From an uncultured Methanobrevibacter sp. (GTDB lineage Archaea > Methanobacteriota > Methanobacteria > Methanobacteriales > Methanobacteriaceae), in contig NZ_CAMHFP010000003.1 of assembly GCF_946184425.1 (NCBI RefSeq), positions 24,406-88,405 on the forward strand: a stretch of DNA of 64,000 nucleotides, in the 5' to 3' direction. The notes beneath the pieces are model-generated. The model was not told the origin of the DNA. It saw only the letters and a program-made list of their open reading frames with translations, and searched no databases. Positions 63,026-64,000 of the stretch are shown here, piece after piece. The stretch's first letter is position 1. Every line of letters starts with the position of its first letter. Position numbers and translations under genes: made by a program.

Positions 63026-63274
63026 GCTATCACCTTGTATTTAGATTTGTTGGGCATATTATTTTAACATTAACATTATCAGGTTCATATTTAAAAGCAA
63101 TTTTTGAGTTGTGTGTGACTTCTAATTTTCAAACATAAGTTCAATGCCAAGGATTTAAACTCAAAAACTTTTCTCTCACATCTATATTTTTTAAAGTATA
63201 TTTTCCCGTTTTAATAGATATTAAATATTTAAAATGCTTTATTTTTATTTTTAATTTACTTATACTCCAAGTAT

Positions 63275-63694
63275 ATGAATAAAAAGACTAATAGACAATG
63301 CTCCGGGTTGTTTTTAAGAATGAACGATAATCAAAATGAAAAAATGAGGGAATATACAATTAGTGGAAATAAGAAAGATGGTGCATATCTCTCCAATCAG
63401 GTTCGGGAATTCATATCCTGCGATAAATCTGCTCTCTATGTTAGTTCGGCGGTAGAGGAAATGATTGTCCATATTGTGGATATGAATGATGATTTGGAAT
63501 GGATTGATGTAATCATTCGTTATAATGGTGAATATACTGTTATTTCAATGAAATATTCCGGAATAGGATATAATACAAATGATGATTCAAATTTCAATTG
63601 CGAGAATACTGGTATATTAAGCAGCATTTCAGACAGTATTGATAATTCTCAAATATTGGGGTTAAATAATATTGTCATGACAATTAAAATGTGA
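63275..63694 (+). CDS. stand-alone RsbW-like ATPase-type domain (MATE C-terminal-like)
   Basis: VSSAVEEMIVHIVDMNDDLEWIDVIIRYNGEYTVISMKYSG...LGLNNIVMTIKM parallels the C-terminus of the MATE protein. Confidence 0.55.
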   Translation: MNKKTNRQCSGLFLRMNDNQNEKMREYTISGNKKDGAYLSNQVREFISCDKSALYVSSAVEEMIVHIVDMNDDLEWIDVIIRYNGEYTVISMKYSGIGYNTNDDSNFNCENTGILSSISDSIDNSQILGLNNIVMTIKM

Positions 63695-63921
63695 TTGATG
63701 AATGTATTTTCATCTGAAATTGAATATCATAATCCATCACCATTTTTTTTTAATTTGTAGGTTTAGAAGGTTTTCATATATGGTGTATCTAAGCTTGGAT
63801 TTTCTCCTATACCTTGCTTTAACAGATGTATATATCCCAATTTAAAAATCAGTGGAAATTTCAAAACGTTAATGTTAAAATTGAGTCTATTAGATTAAGA
63901 GTTAAAATAAAAAAAGAAGTA

Positions 63922-63945
63922 AAATAGATAGAAGTCTATCTATTT
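63922..63945. terminator. hairpin across stop of the partial CDS at the window edge
   Basis: AAATAGATAG-AAGT-CTATCTATTT; stop at 63940-63942. Confidence 0.5.
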
Positions 63946-64000
63946 GATTAAGTCAGAATCGGATTGGTCTAACCATTCGTTAACGATTTTTACTGCACAG
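63940..64000 (-). CDS. C-terminal fragment of a gene continuing beyond the window
   Basis: Reads ...CAVKIVNEWLDQSDSDLIK* on the minus strand; open to the window edge. Confidence 0.45.
   Translation of the reverse strand, partial: CAVKIVNEWLDQSDSDLIK

Overview
The window is AT-rich archaeal chromosome. Gene content and order (PAN, DP2 polymerase subunit, NrdD, RpoL/RpoF/TFS, SRP54, Pus10, an MsvR-like V4R regulator) fit a Methanobrevibacter-like methanogen; this is inference, since no database was searched. Roughly 1-13.9 kb is an accessory defence island: an ApeA-like HEPN protein, a divergent DUF2971/FRG pair, RhuM, a decayed HEPN two-gene module, a decayed Fe-alcohol dehydrogenase, a tightly packed GajA-GajB-TIR operon (Gabija with a third, TIR-domain gene), and a decayed IS with 19-bp perfect terminal inverted repeats. 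It is followed by about 2 kb of gene-poor DNA with repeats and a candidate structured RNA. From about 15.9 kb on the window is mostly housekeeping: pst/phoU, then translation, transcription, replication and biosynthesis genes. The best leads are: (1) the GajA-GajB-TIR operon; (2) two homologous copies of a small-protein + HEPN module, both with a broken HEPN gene; (3) perfect hairpins built across stop codons at about 11 gene ends; (4) two identically arranged TTCG-N8-CGAA boxes next to TATA boxes upstream of nrdD, in a window that also carries an MsvR-like gene; (5) a long bulged hairpin in the L21e operon leader.
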